DNA from: DATHWB01 sp040905965
GTDB taxonomy: Bacteria; Actinomycetota; Acidimicrobiia; Spongiisociales; ZC4RG35
Length of the DNA: 64,000 nucleotides
NCBI GenBank assembly: GCA_040905965.1
Contig: JBBDQP010000003.1
Coordinates: 1 to 64,000 of the forward strand
Reading direction: 5' to 3'
Shown: one piece after another, positions 35,664 through 44,761 of the stretch
Layout of the letters: every line of letters begins with the position of its first letter
Numbering within the stretch: the first letter of the stretch is position 1
Notes under the pieces: model-generated
Database searches by the model: none
What the model saw: the letters and a program-made list of their open reading frames with translations, nothing else
What the model was told of the DNA's origin: nothing
Program-made: the position numbers and the translations under genes

Positions 35664-35872
35664 CGATTTCTTGGACCTTTTCCCGCAGAGTTTTCGCGGT
35701 CCCGCTGCGGAACCTACGACGTCGACGGTGGGACGCGAAAACCGGGCGGGTGGAAGAATTTCGCGACAGTCCGACGACACCTGCAACGCCGCCGGCGCGA
35801 TGACGACCAGGGCGCGGATCCGGAGAGCGACACGCAGCAGGATCTGGGGAAGCCCGGGGGCGTTCCGTGGGC

Positions 35873-35878
35873 TAGATT
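35873..35878 (+). promoter_or_regulatory. -10 box TAGATT for the selenoprotein gene
   Basis: TAGATT ends 6 nt before ATG 35885, the same leaderless arrangement as several other genes of this window. Confidence 0.5.
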
Positions 35879-35884
35879 CGGCTG

Positions 35885-36562
35885 ATGGCAGTACTCGACT
35901 TCACTCTTCGGGATCAATCAGGTGCGGACTGGACGCTCTCGGAACACCGGGATACGGCCATGCTGCTGGTCTTTTTCCGCGGAGACTGGTGACCGTACTG
36001 CAACGGCCAGCTGGTCAGCCTGGCCTCACGGTATGACGACTTCCTGAACGAGGGCGTCCGTATTGTCGCCATCGACGTCGACAGCCCCGCCCAACACGCG
36101 GCGATGATCGAGAAGCTGGACCTCCCGTTCCCGTATCTGTCAGATCCGGACCGAAGCAAGGCGATCCGGCCGTACGACGTGGTCGATGAACAAGACGCGA
36201 GGAACATCGCCCGTCCGGCGATGATCCTGATCGACACCGCGGGCGAAGAACGGTTCCGCTTCGTCTCCCGCGACTTCGCGGATCGGTATCCGGAAGACAG
36301 GGTGCTCGAAGTCGCCGACAGCCTTGGGCTTGCACGGACCACCGCCGAGCCTATGAACTCCGGCTCGGCTGAACCGGGGCCTTCCGCCATGCCGTTCGAA
36401 GGACTCTGGTTCTATCTGCGCGGGGCCCGCTTCGCCGCCCTGGCGATGGGACTGCGTCACAAGGATCTCGGCGAGTCGATCAAAGAGGACTCGAAGGCCT
36501 ACGTCGAGACGATGGACCGCATGCTCGAAGCCATCAAGGAATACACCAAGCGTCGCAGCTGA
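35885..36562 (+). CDS. Peroxiredoxin-like selenoprotein (in-frame TGA as Sec36)
   Basis: 225 aa if TGA 35990-35992 is read as selenocysteine. The sequence reads LVFFRGDW-TGA-PYCNGQLVSL. In Cys-containing relatives of this AhpC/TSA redoxin family the same place reads RGDWCPYC, so the TGA replaces the catalytic Cys and leaves a U-x-x-C pair. The frame stays open on both sides with conserved features (VRIVAIDVDSP, PFPYLSDPDR, IARPAMILID). A SECIS-like hairpin lies at the right distance behind it. Without recoding only a 35-residue peptide would form. Alternatives are a Cys-to-stop sequencing error or a pseudogene. No selABCD or tRNA-Sec gene is in this window. It probably reduces peroxides or disulfides in the cytoplasm. 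Confidence 0.78.
36005..36025 (+). promoter_or_regulatory. Bacterial SECIS-like stem-loop
   Basis: GGCCAG (36005-36010) pairs with CTGGCC (36020-36025); above it C-U pairs with A-G around a one-base bulge and a GGUC apical loop (36013-36016). The loop begins 20 nt after the TGA. A small loop starting with G at this distance matches the known bacterial SECIS, e.g. that of E. coli fdhF. Confidence 0.7.
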
Positions 36563-36670
36563 CCAGGTCCCTCGCTCGCGTTCCCTCGTCGGTCCGCTGG
36601 TTCGGCTGTCTCGAAACCTCCGCCGATCTCGCGGCGTGCGCCACAATGAGCCAGGTCGAAAGGACACCAC

Positions 36671-37141
36671 GTGGTCACCGCAATCGTTGAGATTCCGAAG
36701 GGGAGTCGCAACAAGTACGAGATGGATCATGAGACCGGCGAGATCTGGCTGGACCGCACGCTCTTCACCGCCACCCGCTATCCCGCCGACTACGGGTTCG
36801 TGCCTGACACGCTCGCCGAAGACGGGGATCCGCTCGACATCCTTGTACTCGGCAACGAGCCGACCTTTCCCGGCTGCCGGATCAAGGCTCGCCCCATCGG
36901 TGTCTTCCTGATGGAGGATCAGGGATACCCCGACCACAAGATCATGGCGGTGCCGGCCGGCGACGCCCGCTGGGAGACGACCACCGACATCGAAGATCTC
37001 GACGTCCATCTCCGCCGCGAGCTCGAACACTTCTTCGCGGTGTACAAGGAACTCGAGGACAAGAAGACGGCGGTCCTCGGGTGGCGCGGGGTGGACGAGG
37101 CGCACCAGATCATCGAAGCGGCCCTCGCCGCCTATCACTGA
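36671..37141 (+). CDS. ppa: Inorganic pyrophosphatase, family I
   Basis: 156 aa, GTG start preceded by AAAGGA. It hydrolyses pyrophosphate made by biosynthetic reactions. IPKGSRNKYEMD at the N-terminus, YPADYGFVPDT, the metal-binding EDGDPLDILVL and the basic/acid residues around VPAGDARW and VYKELEDKK are those of soluble family I enzymes, and length is normal. It is followed 12 nt later by an acyl-CoA synthetase gene on the same strand. A functional link with the selenoprotein gene 108 bp upstream is not evident. Confidence 0.95.
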   Translation: MVTAIVEIPKGSRNKYEMDHETGEIWLDRTLFTATRYPADYGFVPDTLAEDGDPLDILVLGNEPTFPGCRIKARPIGVFLMEDQGYPDHKIMAVPAGDARWETTTDIEDLDVHLRRELEHFFAVYKELEDKKTAVLGWRGVDEAHQIIEAALAAYH

Positions 37142-37153
37142 GTTCGTACAACG

Positions 37154-38728
37154 ATGCCGACGCCGTTGTTCAGGTCAGGATCCGGTCAGACCTATGAATC
37201 GCTCCGCGACGGGTTCGTCTACGACATCCCGGACCGATTCAATCTCGGATCGGCCTGCTGCGATCATCACGACCCGGCCGCCCCGGCGCTGGTCACCGTC
37301 GACGGCTCCGGACAGGCCACTGTCACCACCTTCGGGGAGATGGCCGAGTTGACCAGTCGGTTGGCTGGCGGACTGCGGGAGATGGGCGTGGGCGTCGGAG
37401 ATCGGGTCGGTGTCGTCGTTCCGCAATCACTGATGACGGGCGTCGCCCACCTCGGTATCTGGAAGGCAGGTGCGGTGTCGATCCCGCTCGCCTCCCTGTT
37501 CGGGCCGGATGCGCTGTCGTTCCGTTTGCGGGATGCTGGGGCGGTGGCGGCGATCGTCTCGCCTGACAACGTCGCCAAGGTCCAGGAGGCGGTGCCCGAA
37601 CTCCGGATCGTCGAGGTCGGTCAGGAGTTCGACGAACTCTGCTCGGCCGATCCGCTCGACCCGGCCGACTCCGCCGCCGAGGATCCGGTCTTCCTCATCT
37701 ACACCTCCGGCACGACCGGCCCTCCCAAGGGGGCCCTGCACCCGCATCGGTCCCTGTTCGGGCATCTGCCGGCGTTCGAGTTGTACTACGAGTACGCCCC
37801 GCAGCCCGGCGACATCATCTGGACCCCTGCGGACTGGGCATGGATCGGGGCGTTGATGGATGTGGTCATCCCCGCCTGGTACTACGGGATGACGGTCCTG
37901 ACATCGGAAGCCGATTTCGATCCAAGGGGAGCCGTCGACCTCATGCGGGACAACGATGTCACCCTCGCCTTTCTCCCGCCGACGGCGCTGAAGATGATGC
38001 GGGCGGCTGGGGTCGACGGTTCGGGTCTGTCGCTGCGGGCGATCTTCACCGGGGGCGAAGCGTTGGGGGAGGAACTGTTGGGCTGGGTGCACGACCGGCT
38101 GGGATGTGCCGTCAACGAGGGGTACGGGCAGACCGAGGCCAACATCGTCGTCGGCAATTGTGCGTCTACCTGGCCGGTGCGTCCCGGTTCGATGGGTCGG
38201 GCGATACCCGGCCACGACGTCCAGGTTCAGGACGAGGACGGCAACCGGCTGATCGGTGAGGTGGGCGAGATCGTCGTGAGAGCCGGTGACCCGGTGATGA
38301 TGTTGGAGTACTGGAACCGTCCGGATGCGACCGCCGACAAGTACCGGGGCGGGTGGCTGCTGACCGGCGACCTCGGTCGGGAGGACGCCGATGGCTACCT
38401 GTGGTTCGAGTCCCGCAAGGACGACGTGATCTCATCGATGGGCTACCGGATCGGTCCGGGAGAGATCGAAGAGTCGCTGATGGGCCACCCGGCCGTGGCG
38501 ATGTGCGCGGTGATCGGTATCCCCGACGAGGTGCGAGGCCAGGTGCCGGCGGCGTTCGTCGTGCTACGCGACGGGGTCGATCCGAGCGACGAACTGGCGG
38601 CGGAATTGCAGCACCACGTGCGGACTCGACTCGCCGCTCACGAGGTCCCGAGGCGGGTCACGTTCCTCGACGACCTTCCCAGAACTACCACCGGCAAGAT
38701 CATGCGCCGCGCCCTGCGCGACGCCTGA
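37154..38728 (+). CDS. AMP-forming acyl-CoA synthetase (ACS family)
   Basis: 524 aa adenylate-forming enzyme. Motifs: the P-loop YTSGTTGPPKGA (~residues 184-195), GYGQTEAN, the hinge/ATP site GWLLTGDLGREDADGYLWF, SRKDDVISSMGYRI and the C-terminal catalytic Lys in RTTTGKIMRRAL. It activates a carboxylic acid with ATP and CoA. The WTPADWAWIGAL pattern resembles acetyl/medium-chain acyl-CoA synthetases, but the substrate is not certain. The start follows the pyrophosphatase gene by 12 nt; coupling these two would drain the PPi product. The 3' end is convergent with the MBL gene. Confidence 0.9.
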   Translation: MPTPLFRSGSGQTYESLRDGFVYDIPDRFNLGSACCDHHDPAAPALVTVDGSGQATVTTFGEMAELTSRLAGGLREMGVGVGDRVGVVVPQSLMTGVAHLGIWKAGAVSIPLASLFGPDALSFRLRDAGAVAAIVSPDNVAKVQEAVPELRIVEVGQEFDELCSADPLDPADSAAEDPVFLIYTSGTTGPPKGALHPHRSLFGHLPAFELYYEYAPQPGDIIWTPADWAWIGALMDVVIPAWYYGMTVLTSEADFDPRGAVDLMRDNDVTLAFLPPTALKMMRAAGVDGSGLSLRAIFTGGEALGEELLGWVHDRLGCAVNEGYGQTEANIVVGNCASTWPVRPGSMGRAIPGHDVQVQDEDGNRLIGEVGEIVVRAGDPVMMLEYWNRPDATADKYRGGWLLTGDLGREDADGYLWFESRKDDVISSMGYRIGPGEIEESLMGHPAVAMCAVIGIPDEVRGQVPAAFVVLRDGVDPSDELAAELQHHVRTRLAAHEVPRRVTFLDDLPRTTTGKIMRRALRDA

Positions 38729-38805
38729 GCCAAGAGCCGGAACATCGTCTCGCCCGCGAACTTGAGGCACGCCCCCGTTGCTGGCCGGGATACGAACCGC
38801 TCCGG

Positions 38806-39585
38806 TCATCTCACCTCGAGAACCATGCCCTCGTAGAAGGCGTCCGTGTTGGGGAACTCTTCCCGGGCCATCGCCACGATCTTGTCGATCGCGTCGTCGG
38901 AGCGGCTCGGGTCGTGGCTCGTGAGGATGAGCCGTCCGACGTTGCAGACCTTGGCGAGTGCCACCGCTTCTTCCCACGTCGAATGGCCCCATCCGACCTT
39001 GCCGGTCTCGTACTCGTCCGGGAGATACTGGGCGTCGTAGATCAGCACGTTCGCACCTTCGGCGATGGCGTGCAGCTTCTCGTCGCTGTCCGGCTCGCCG
39101 TGTTCCACGTCGGTGGCGAGGGCGATCGACACGCCGTTGCGTTCGATCCGGTAAGCAGTCACACCGTCCGGATGGTGCAGTCGGGCGGGAGTGATCCGGA
39201 GGTCCTCGATCTCGAACGGCTGTTCATCGAGGTGGTGGAAGCGCTTTTGGGCGGGGGTCGACCGGAAGTTGACGGGGAACCATGGCGGTCGCATCACGAT
39301 GTCGAGGGCGTCGTCCATCCGCATTCCCGCCACCTGATGCCCGTAGAAATCGAACCGATTGGCGGCGTCGTAGAACGGCTTGAAGAAGGGGAGGGCGAAG
39401 GTGTGGTCCCAGTGGAGATGGGTGACGAGGATCGAGAAGTGAAGGGGTCGTCCTACCGGCAGCGTGTCGTGGATGGCGAGCGCCCCGGTCCCGATGTCGA
39501 CCAGGAGACGGTGATCGTCGGAAAGTTCGATCTCCAGGCAGGTGGTCCCGCCGCCGTATCGGTGGAACTTGGGCCCGCTGACCGG
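38806..39585 (-). CDS. MBL-fold metallo-hydrolase, 5' end lost in gap
   Basis: At least 260 residues. In the correct frame the sequence next to the gap reads VSGPKFHRYGGGTTCLEIEL and continues with the metal-binding motif THLHWDHTFALPFF, then later ALATDVEHG, the Asp in VLIYDAQYLPDE, GWGHSTWEEAV and LTSHDP. These are all metal-ligand regions of the beta-lactamase fold (cyclic phosphodiesterase/RNase Z-like group). Probably only about 10-20 N-terminal residues are missing. It ends 77 bp from the convergent acyl-CoA synthetase gene. Substrate unknown. Confidence 0.85.
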   Translation of the reverse strand, partial: PVSGPKFHRYGGGTTCLEIELSDDHRLLVDIGTGALAIHDTLPVGRPLHFSILVTHLHWDHTFALPFFKPFYDAANRFDFYGHQVAGMRMDDALDIVMRPPWFPVNFRSTPAQKRFHHLDEQPFEIEDLRITPARLHHPDGVTAYRIERNGVSIALATDVEHGEPDSDEKLHAIAEGANVLIYDAQYLPDEYETGKVGWGHSTWEEAVALAKVCNVGRLILTSHDPSRSDDAIDKIVAMAREEFPNTDAFYEGMVLEVR

Positions 39586-39685
39586 NNNNNNNNNNNNNNN
39601 NNNNNNNNNNNNNNNNNNNNNNNNNNNNNNNNNNNNNNNNNNNNNNNNNNNNNNNNNNNNNNNNNNNNNNNNNNNNNNNNNNNNN
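39586..39685. other. Assembly gap (100 N)
   Basis: Unlike the other two gaps, the flanks share only CCGG. The 3' end of the glycosylase gene and the 5' end of the MBL gene fall here, so real sequence is missing. Confidence 0.9.
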
Positions 39686-40285
39686 CCGGCTCGCCAGATA
39701 GTGGTGCCAGATCAGTTGGGCGGCGGTGGATCGCAACGGCCGCCATCGCTCACCGATCTGGGCGAGTTCGGTGGGACCGGGAACAGCCGTCAGACCGAGA
39801 ACCTCGGCGCTGCCGACCTGCAGGGCGCGGTCACCGACCGGCCACACGTCGGGGCGGGCGAGACAGGACAGGAGGAACACGTCCGCCGTCCACGGCCCGA
39901 TTCCCGGGATCGACGTGAGGACGGATCTGACCTCGTCGTCGGTGAGATCTGCCAGGCGTTCGAGGACGAGGTCGCCAGAGGCAGTCGCCTGGGCGAGGGC
40001 TCGCACATATCGGGTCTTCTGCCGGCTGAACCCGAACTCCCGGAGTGTGACGTCGTCGAGACCCAGCAGTGACTCCGGATCGACCGCGCCGGCCGCCGCC
40101 AGCCTCCCGTAGGCCGCAGCCGCGGAACTCAGCGACACCTGTTGTTCCAGGATCAGGAGAACCAGGGTGGCGAACGTGGGCGGACGCCGAAACACTTCTG
40201 GTCGTCCGAACCGATCCACGACCGCTGCCAGGTGCGGGTCGCGACCGATCAACCAGTCGATCGCAAGGTAATGGCGCGGATCCAT
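39686..40285 (-). CDS. AlkA-type DNA-3-methyladenine glycosylase, 3' end lost in gap
   Basis: About 200 residues to the gap edge. The helix-hairpin-helix LTSIPGIGPWTADVF is followed by SCLARPDVWPVGDRAL, where the Asp after VG is the catalytic residue of HhH-GPD glycosylases. The conserved helix LLILEQQVSLSSAAAAYGRL lies before it. It removes alkylated bases in base excision repair. ATG 40285 gives MDPRHYLAIDWLIGRD, a typical N-terminus. The sequence reaches IWHHYLASR, close to the usual C-terminus, so little is missing. It is transcribed divergently from lutA. Confidence 0.88.
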
Positions 40286-40322
40286 GGGTGGCGGACCGTA
40301 CCCAGGGCTAACGTCGAAGTTC

Positions 40323-41048
40323 GTGTCCGGTGTGTGCCAGCTCTTCGTGACCTGTCTCGTCGACGGATTTTCGCCTGGTGTCGGTGTTGCCACGGTTCGA
40401 CTGCTCGAACGGGTGGGCTACGACGTCGCCTTTCCGTTCGACCAGACCTGTTGCGGCCAGCCCGCGTTCAATGCCGGGTACCTGGACCAGGCGATCGCAA
40501 TGGCCGAACACACGGTGGAAGTCCTCGACGCCACCTATGGCCCGATCGTGGTGCCGTCGGGATCGTGCGGGGACATGCTGATCCACCACACGCCCAAGAT
40601 CCTCACCGGCCAGCCCTCCGAGGAGGCTGCGAAGCGGGTGGCAGCTCGAACGGTGGAGCTCACCCGTTTCCTCACCGACAACGGTGTCACCGTCAGCTCC
40701 ATGCGTTCCGAGCACACCGTCGCCTTCCACCGTTCTTGTCACGGCCTGCGGGGTCTGGGACTGGCAGGCGTGGGCGAAGGGCTTCTCGACAGTGCCGGGG
40801 TGTCCCGCTGCGAACTCGAAGGCGCGGACGAGTGCTGTGGGTTCGGGGGACTCTTCTCCATCGAGATGCCGGAGATCTCCTCGGCGATGTTGGACACCAA
40901 GTTGAAAGCGATCGAGGCCTCCGGAGCCGAGGTGGTGGTCGGAGGTGACGTGAGCTGTCTCATGCATATCGAAGGCGGCCTGCATCGACGCGGCTCGACA
41001 ATCCGGACGAAGCACATCGCCGAGGTCCTCGCCGGGGAGGAGGCATGA
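40323..41048 (+). CDS. lutA: L-lactate utilisation protein LutA (Fe-S, CCG domains)
   Basis: About 241 aa. Two cysteine-rich CCG modules are present: TCCGQPAFNAGY and DECCGFGGLFS, with SCHGLRG and PSGSCGDM between. LutA with LutB and LutC forms the non-FMN lactate oxidation system. GTG 40323 is chosen because a TAACGT -10 box ends 8 nt upstream; GTG 40332 is an alternative, while the frame is open from 40284, overlapping the divergent glycosylase start. The stop overlaps lutB by 4 bp (ATGA). Confidence 0.9.
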   Translation: MSGVCQLFVTCLVDGFSPGVGVATVRLLERVGYDVAFPFDQTCCGQPAFNAGYLDQAIAMAEHTVEVLDATYGPIVVPSGSCGDMLIHHTPKILTGQPSEEAAKRVAARTVELTRFLTDNGVTVSSMRSEHTVAFHRSCHGLRGLGLAGVGEGLLDSAGVSRCELEGADECCGFGGLFSIEMPEISSAMLDTKLKAIEASGAEVVVGGDVSCLMHIEGGLHRRGSTIRTKHIAEVLAGEEA

Positions 41049-42436
41049 CATTCCGAGAGCGCGCCTCGGTGGCCCTGGGATCGCCCAAGACCCTCGCCAC
41101 CGACGATGGCGCTCGGCGTCTCGCAGGAAAGCGGGATGTGGCGGTCGCCGAATACCCGGCGATGGATGCCATGCGGGATCGGGCGCGGGAGATCCGCATG
41201 CACACGCTGGCTCGACTCGACGAATACCTCGGTCCACTGGCAGATCGAGTCGAGGAGCGAGGCGGGACCGTCTTCTTCGCCGCCGACGCCGACGAGGCCA
41301 ACGACTACATCCGTCGCCTCGCCGCCGATCGGGGAGTCGAGACGATTGTGAAGTCCAAGTCGATGGTGACTGAAGAAATCGAGATGAACTACTCGCTCGA
41401 AGTTGACGGGCTCCGGGTGGTCGAGACTGATCTGGGCGAATTCATCATCCAGCTTGCCCACGACAAGCCGAGCCACATCATCGCCCCGGTGCTGCACAAG
41501 ACCCGTTTCGAGATCGGTGAGCTCTTCGCCAACGAGATCGATGCCACCTACACCGACGATCCGTTCGAGCTGAATGCCATCGCCCGCCGCTATCTGCGGG
41601 AGATCTTCCTCTCGGCTGACATGGGGATCTCCGGGGTCAACTTCGCGGCAGCCGACACCGGGACCATGGTCACCGTCACCAACGAGGGGAATGCCCGGCT
41701 GTGCACGACGGCCCCGCGCATCCATGTGGCCGTGATGGGCATGGAGCGCGTCGTCCCCACCCTCGACGACATGCAGGTGATGTTGGAAGTGCTCGCTCGG
41801 TCGGCCACCGGTCAGCGGTTGAGCGTCTACACGAACTTCGTCACCGGCGCCCGCCGCTCTGGGGATGCGGACGGACCCGAAGAGTTCCACCTGGTCATCC
41901 TCGACAACGGCCGCTCGCGGGTTCTGGGTTCGGGCTCCGCCGAGATCCTCGGGTGCATCCGCTGCGGAGCGTGCCTCAACATCTGTCCCGTGTACCGGCA
42001 TGCCGGCGGCCACGCCTACGGCGGTGTCTACTCGGGGCCGATCGGGGCGGTCCTCGCGCCAGTGCTGCAAGAAGACGACGGGTTCTCGGACCTGCCGTAT
42101 GCCTCCTCGTTGTGCGGCGCGTGCCGGGACGTCTGTCCGATCCGCCTCGACATTCCTTCGATGCTGTTGGGCCTGCGTCAGGAGTTCACCCGAGCGGGAG
42201 AGACTGAGTACGGCTGGCTCGGTCCCGGTCTGTCCGCGTACGCACGGGTCGCAACAACTCCGTTCCTGTGGCGAGCGTTTCTCGCCGCCGGGGGAGTGTT
42301 TGGCCGCACGGTCGGGCGTGACGGGTACATCACGAAGCTCCCGTTTCATGCCGGGAACTGGACCACCACCCGGGATCTCCCCGCGCCCGCCGCTCGGTCC
42401 TTTCATTCATGGTGGAAGGAGCACCGTGGAACGTGA
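41045..42436 (+). CDS. lutB: Lactate utilisation iron-sulfur protein LutB
   Basis: 463 aa. SKSMVTEEIEMNYSLE and GVNFAAADTGTMVTVTNEGN belong to the DUF162/LUD fold. Two ferredoxin-type clusters follow: CIRCGACLNICPVY and CGACRDVCPIRLDIP (~residues 305-375). The C-terminal region (WWKEHRGT) is full length. It carries electrons from lactate oxidation in the LutABC complex. It overlaps lutA by 4 bp and lutC by 11 bp, so the three are one operon. Confidence 0.93.
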   Translation: MTFRERASVALGSPKTLATDDGARRLAGKRDVAVAEYPAMDAMRDRAREIRMHTLARLDEYLGPLADRVEERGGTVFFAADADEANDYIRRLAADRGVETIVKSKSMVTEEIEMNYSLEVDGLRVVETDLGEFIIQLAHDKPSHIIAPVLHKTRFEIGELFANEIDATYTDDPFELNAIARRYLREIFLSADMGISGVNFAAADTGTMVTVTNEGNARLCTTAPRIHVAVMGMERVVPTLDDMQVMLEVLARSATGQRLSVYTNFVTGARRSGDADGPEEFHLVILDNGRSRVLGSGSAEILGCIRCGACLNICPVYRHAGGHAYGGVYSGPIGAVLAPVLQEDDGFSDLPYASSLCGACRDVCPIRLDIPSMLLGLRQEFTRAGETEYGWLGPGLSAYARVATTPFLWRAFLAAGGVFGRTVGRDGYITKLPFHAGNWTTTRDLPAPAARSFHSWWKEHRGT

Positions 42437-43091
42437 CGCCTTCCTCGCCAGGGTGAGGGCTGCGACCTTCACCGCCCAACTCCCGCCGCATCCCGCCGAA
42501 GATCCGGGACTGTTGGTTCCGGACTTGCCCGAGGTAGATCTCGTCGAACTGTTCGCTGCCCAAGTGCACGCCACCGAGGGTGTGCTGCATCGTGTGTCGA
42601 CCAATGACGAGGTGCGACGACGAGTCGCCGAGATCGCGGAGTCCCAGCAGTCGCGATCGTTCATGATCTGGGACGACGACGAGATGGGTGTTCCCGGGAT
42701 CGGACCAGTCCTTGCCACCGCCGGACTGGAAGAGATGTCCGGCGGTGTGGACGGGAGTGACCGGCTCGTACACCAGATGGGTTACCTCGGTCTCGATCTG
42801 GGCATCACGAGCGCCGAGGCAGGGTTCGCAGAGTCCGGCACGGTCGTCGTCCGATCCGGGCCAGGCCGTCCGCGCATGGCGTCACTGATCCCTCTGGTCC
42901 ACGTGGTACTCCTGCCTGTCGACCGGCTCCACCGGTCCCTCGCCCACTGGGCACGGGATCATGCCTCGGGGATCGAGGAGGCGGCCAACGTGGTCTTCAT
43001 CACCGGGCCTTCGAAAACCGGCGACATCGAACAGCACATCAACGTCGGGGTCCACGGCCCCCGCTACGTCCACGTCCTCCTGATCGACTGA
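42426..43091 (+). CDS. lutC: Lactate utilisation protein LutC (LUD domain)
   Basis: 221 aa from GTG 42426, with GGAAGGAG a few nt upstream inside lutB. LDLGITSAEAGFAESGTVVV and PLVHVVLLPVDRL followed by FITGPSKTGDIEQHINVGVHGP are the conserved LutC/LUD signature. It completes the lactate oxidation complex. The open frame from 41865 runs antisense-like through lutB and is not coding there. The 97 bp after it, before the convergent aldehyde dehydrogenase gene, contain palindromic motifs. Confidence 0.92.
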   Translation: MERDAFLARVRAATFTAQLPPHPAEDPGLLVPDLPEVDLVELFAAQVHATEGVLHRVSTNDEVRRRVAEIAESQQSRSFMIWDDDEMGVPGIGPVLATAGLEEMSGGVDGSDRLVHQMGYLGLDLGITSAEAGFAESGTVVVRSGPGRPRMASLIPLVHVVLLPVDRLHRSLAHWARDHASGIEEAANVVFITGPSKTGDIEQHINVGVHGPRYVHVLLID

Positions 43092-43140
43092 CGCGATTTC
43101 CCGACAGGGTCTCCGAGTCCTCCCTTCCGCGGGCTGAAGT

Positions 43141-43170
43141 GGACGTATACGTCCGAACAAACCCTGGGTT
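43141..43170. repeat. Short intergenic motif: GGACGTATACGTCC + AACCCTGGGTT
   Basis: A perfect 14-bp palindrome, a 5-nt spacer and a palindromic AACCCTGGGTT between convergent genes. The 25 bases from TATACG on match 47981-48005 at 21 positions. Confidence 0.5.
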
Positions 43171-43188
43171 GGAATGGACCGGACGCGC

Positions 43189-44646
43189 TCACCAGTCGGC
43201 GGCGATGTACTTGGTTTCGAGGAACTCGGCGATGCCCTCGTGGCCGCCCTCGCGACCCAATCCGCTCTGCTTCATGCCTCCGAAGGGTGCCGCCGGATCC
43301 GAGATGAGACCCCGATTGATGCCCACCATGCCCGCCTCGATCTCCTCGGCCACCCGCAATGCACGGGACAGGTCGCCCGAGTACACGTACGACGCCAACC
43401 CGTGGATCGTGTCATTCGCCAGGCGGACGGCGTCGTCGTCGCTCTCGAAGGTCACGACGGGGGCGATCGGACCGAAGATCTCCCGGCTGAGAACCGGCGA
43501 ATCGGGCATGACGTTCCCCAGCACGGTCGGCTCGAAGTAGAAGCCCTTGCGATTCGGGGCGTGACCACCGGTCAACACCGTGGCGCCCGCTCCGGTCGAG
43601 GTGTCGACCACGTCCGACATGTCTTCTTGAGCGGTGCGATTGATCAGTGGGCCCAGGTCGACGTCAGGATCTGACCCTGGACCGACCCTGGTGGCAGCCA
43701 TCGCCTCAGACAGCTTCGCGGAGAACTCCTTCGCGACCGAGGCGTGTACATAAAAGCGGTTGGCGGCGATGCAGGACTGACCGCCGTTGCGCATCTTGGC
43801 GATCATCGCTCCCTCGACGGCGGCATCGATATCGGCGTCGCCGAAGACGAGGAACGGCGCATTGCCGCCCAACTCCATGGAGGCGTTGACGATGCGGGCG
43901 GATGCCTGCTCGAGAAGAATCCGGCCGACCTCGGTCGATCCGGTGAAGGAGATTTTGCGCACGCGATCGTCGGCCAGCATCGCACCGACCACCTTCGACG
44001 AGCGAGACGAGGGAACCACGTTGAGCACGCCCGGTGGGAGCCCGGCTTCGGTGAGGATGTCGGCGATCGCCAGCGCCGTGAGTGGCGTGTCGGACGCCGG
44101 CTTGAGGATCATGGTGCACCCTGCGGCAATCGCAGGGCCGATCTTGCGCGTCGCCATGGCTGCGGGGAAGTTCCATGGTGTGACCAGCAGTGAGATACCG
44201 ACGGGTTGGCAGATCGTGATGATGCGCTTGTCCCCGCCTGGGGCGGTAGTGATGGAACCGTCGTTGGTCAGTGCCTCGCTGGAGAACCATCGGAAGAACT
44301 CGGCGGCATAGACGATCTCGGCTCGCGCCTCACGCTGTGCCTTGCCCATCTCGGAAACGATCAATTCGGCGAGTCCGTCCGCCCTCTCCGCCATCAGCTG
44401 CCAGGCCGATCGGAGGATCTCGCTGCGCGACCGTGGACTCGTCTGCGACCACGAGCCGAGCGCCACTGCCGCGGCGTCCACCGCGGCGACGGCATCCTCC
44501 ACCGAGCCGCTGGCCACCTCGGCGATCGGCTCGGCCGTCGACGGATCCAGCACTTCGATGGTCTCGCCGTCCGATGCCGCCTGCCATCTGCCGCCGATGT
44601 ACAACGCCGTCTTCTTGTCGCTCGCAAGGTCGTCGAGGATCGTCAT
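43189..44646 (-). CDS. gabD: Succinate-semialdehyde dehydrogenase-like aldehyde dehydrogenase
   Basis: 485 aa from ATG 44646. ALDH motifs: VTPWNFPAAMATRKIGPA, FTGSTEVGRIL, the general base in MELGGNAPFLVF (~residue 250), the nucleophile in GGQSCIAANRF (~285) and EIFGPIAPV. The sequence order and SCIAANRF resemble NADP-type succinate-semialdehyde dehydrogenases, but other short-chain aldehydes are possible. It is convergent with lutC and divergent from dus. The open frame upstream to 44748 has no support. Confidence 0.88.
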   Translation of the reverse strand: MTILDDLASDKKTALYIGGRWQAASDGETIEVLDPSTAEPIAEVASGSVEDAVAAVDAAAVALGSWSQTSPRSRSEILRSAWQLMAERADGLAELIVSEMGKAQREARAEIVYAAEFFRWFSSEALTNDGSITTAPGGDKRIITICQPVGISLLVTPWNFPAAMATRKIGPAIAAGCTMILKPASDTPLTALAIADILTEAGLPPGVLNVVPSSRSSKVVGAMLADDRVRKISFTGSTEVGRILLEQASARIVNASMELGGNAPFLVFGDADIDAAVEGAMIAKMRNGGQSCIAANRFYVHASVAKEFSAKLSEAMAATRVGPGSDPDVDLGPLINRTAQEDMSDVVDTSTGAGATVLTGGHAPNRKGFYFEPTVLGNVMPDSPVLSREIFGPIAPVVTFESDDDAVRLANDTIHGLASYVYSGDLSRALRVAEEIEAGMVGINRGLISDPAAPFGGMKQSGLGREGGHEGIAEFLETKYIAADW

Positions 44647-44761
44647 GAGGTCATGCTCCGTTGAGTCGGCTCTCTTCGATGGTACGGACCCGCAGACCAG
44701 TGCGCGTCGAGGCGTCGACTCGCCTGCAATGGCCCTCGTTCCGTACACTCACACCGGTTCC

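Noticed and set aside
35885..36562. Peroxiredoxin pseudogene
   Set aside because: The stop is at the one codon where selenocysteine would be expected, the rest of the frame is intact, and a SECIS-like hairpin is present. A base error is still possible.
39224..40393. One long minus-strand protein joining glycosylase and downstream sequence
   Set aside because: The N-run bridges two different reading frames. Left of the gap the true frame is that of the MBL hydrolase (HLHWDH motif).
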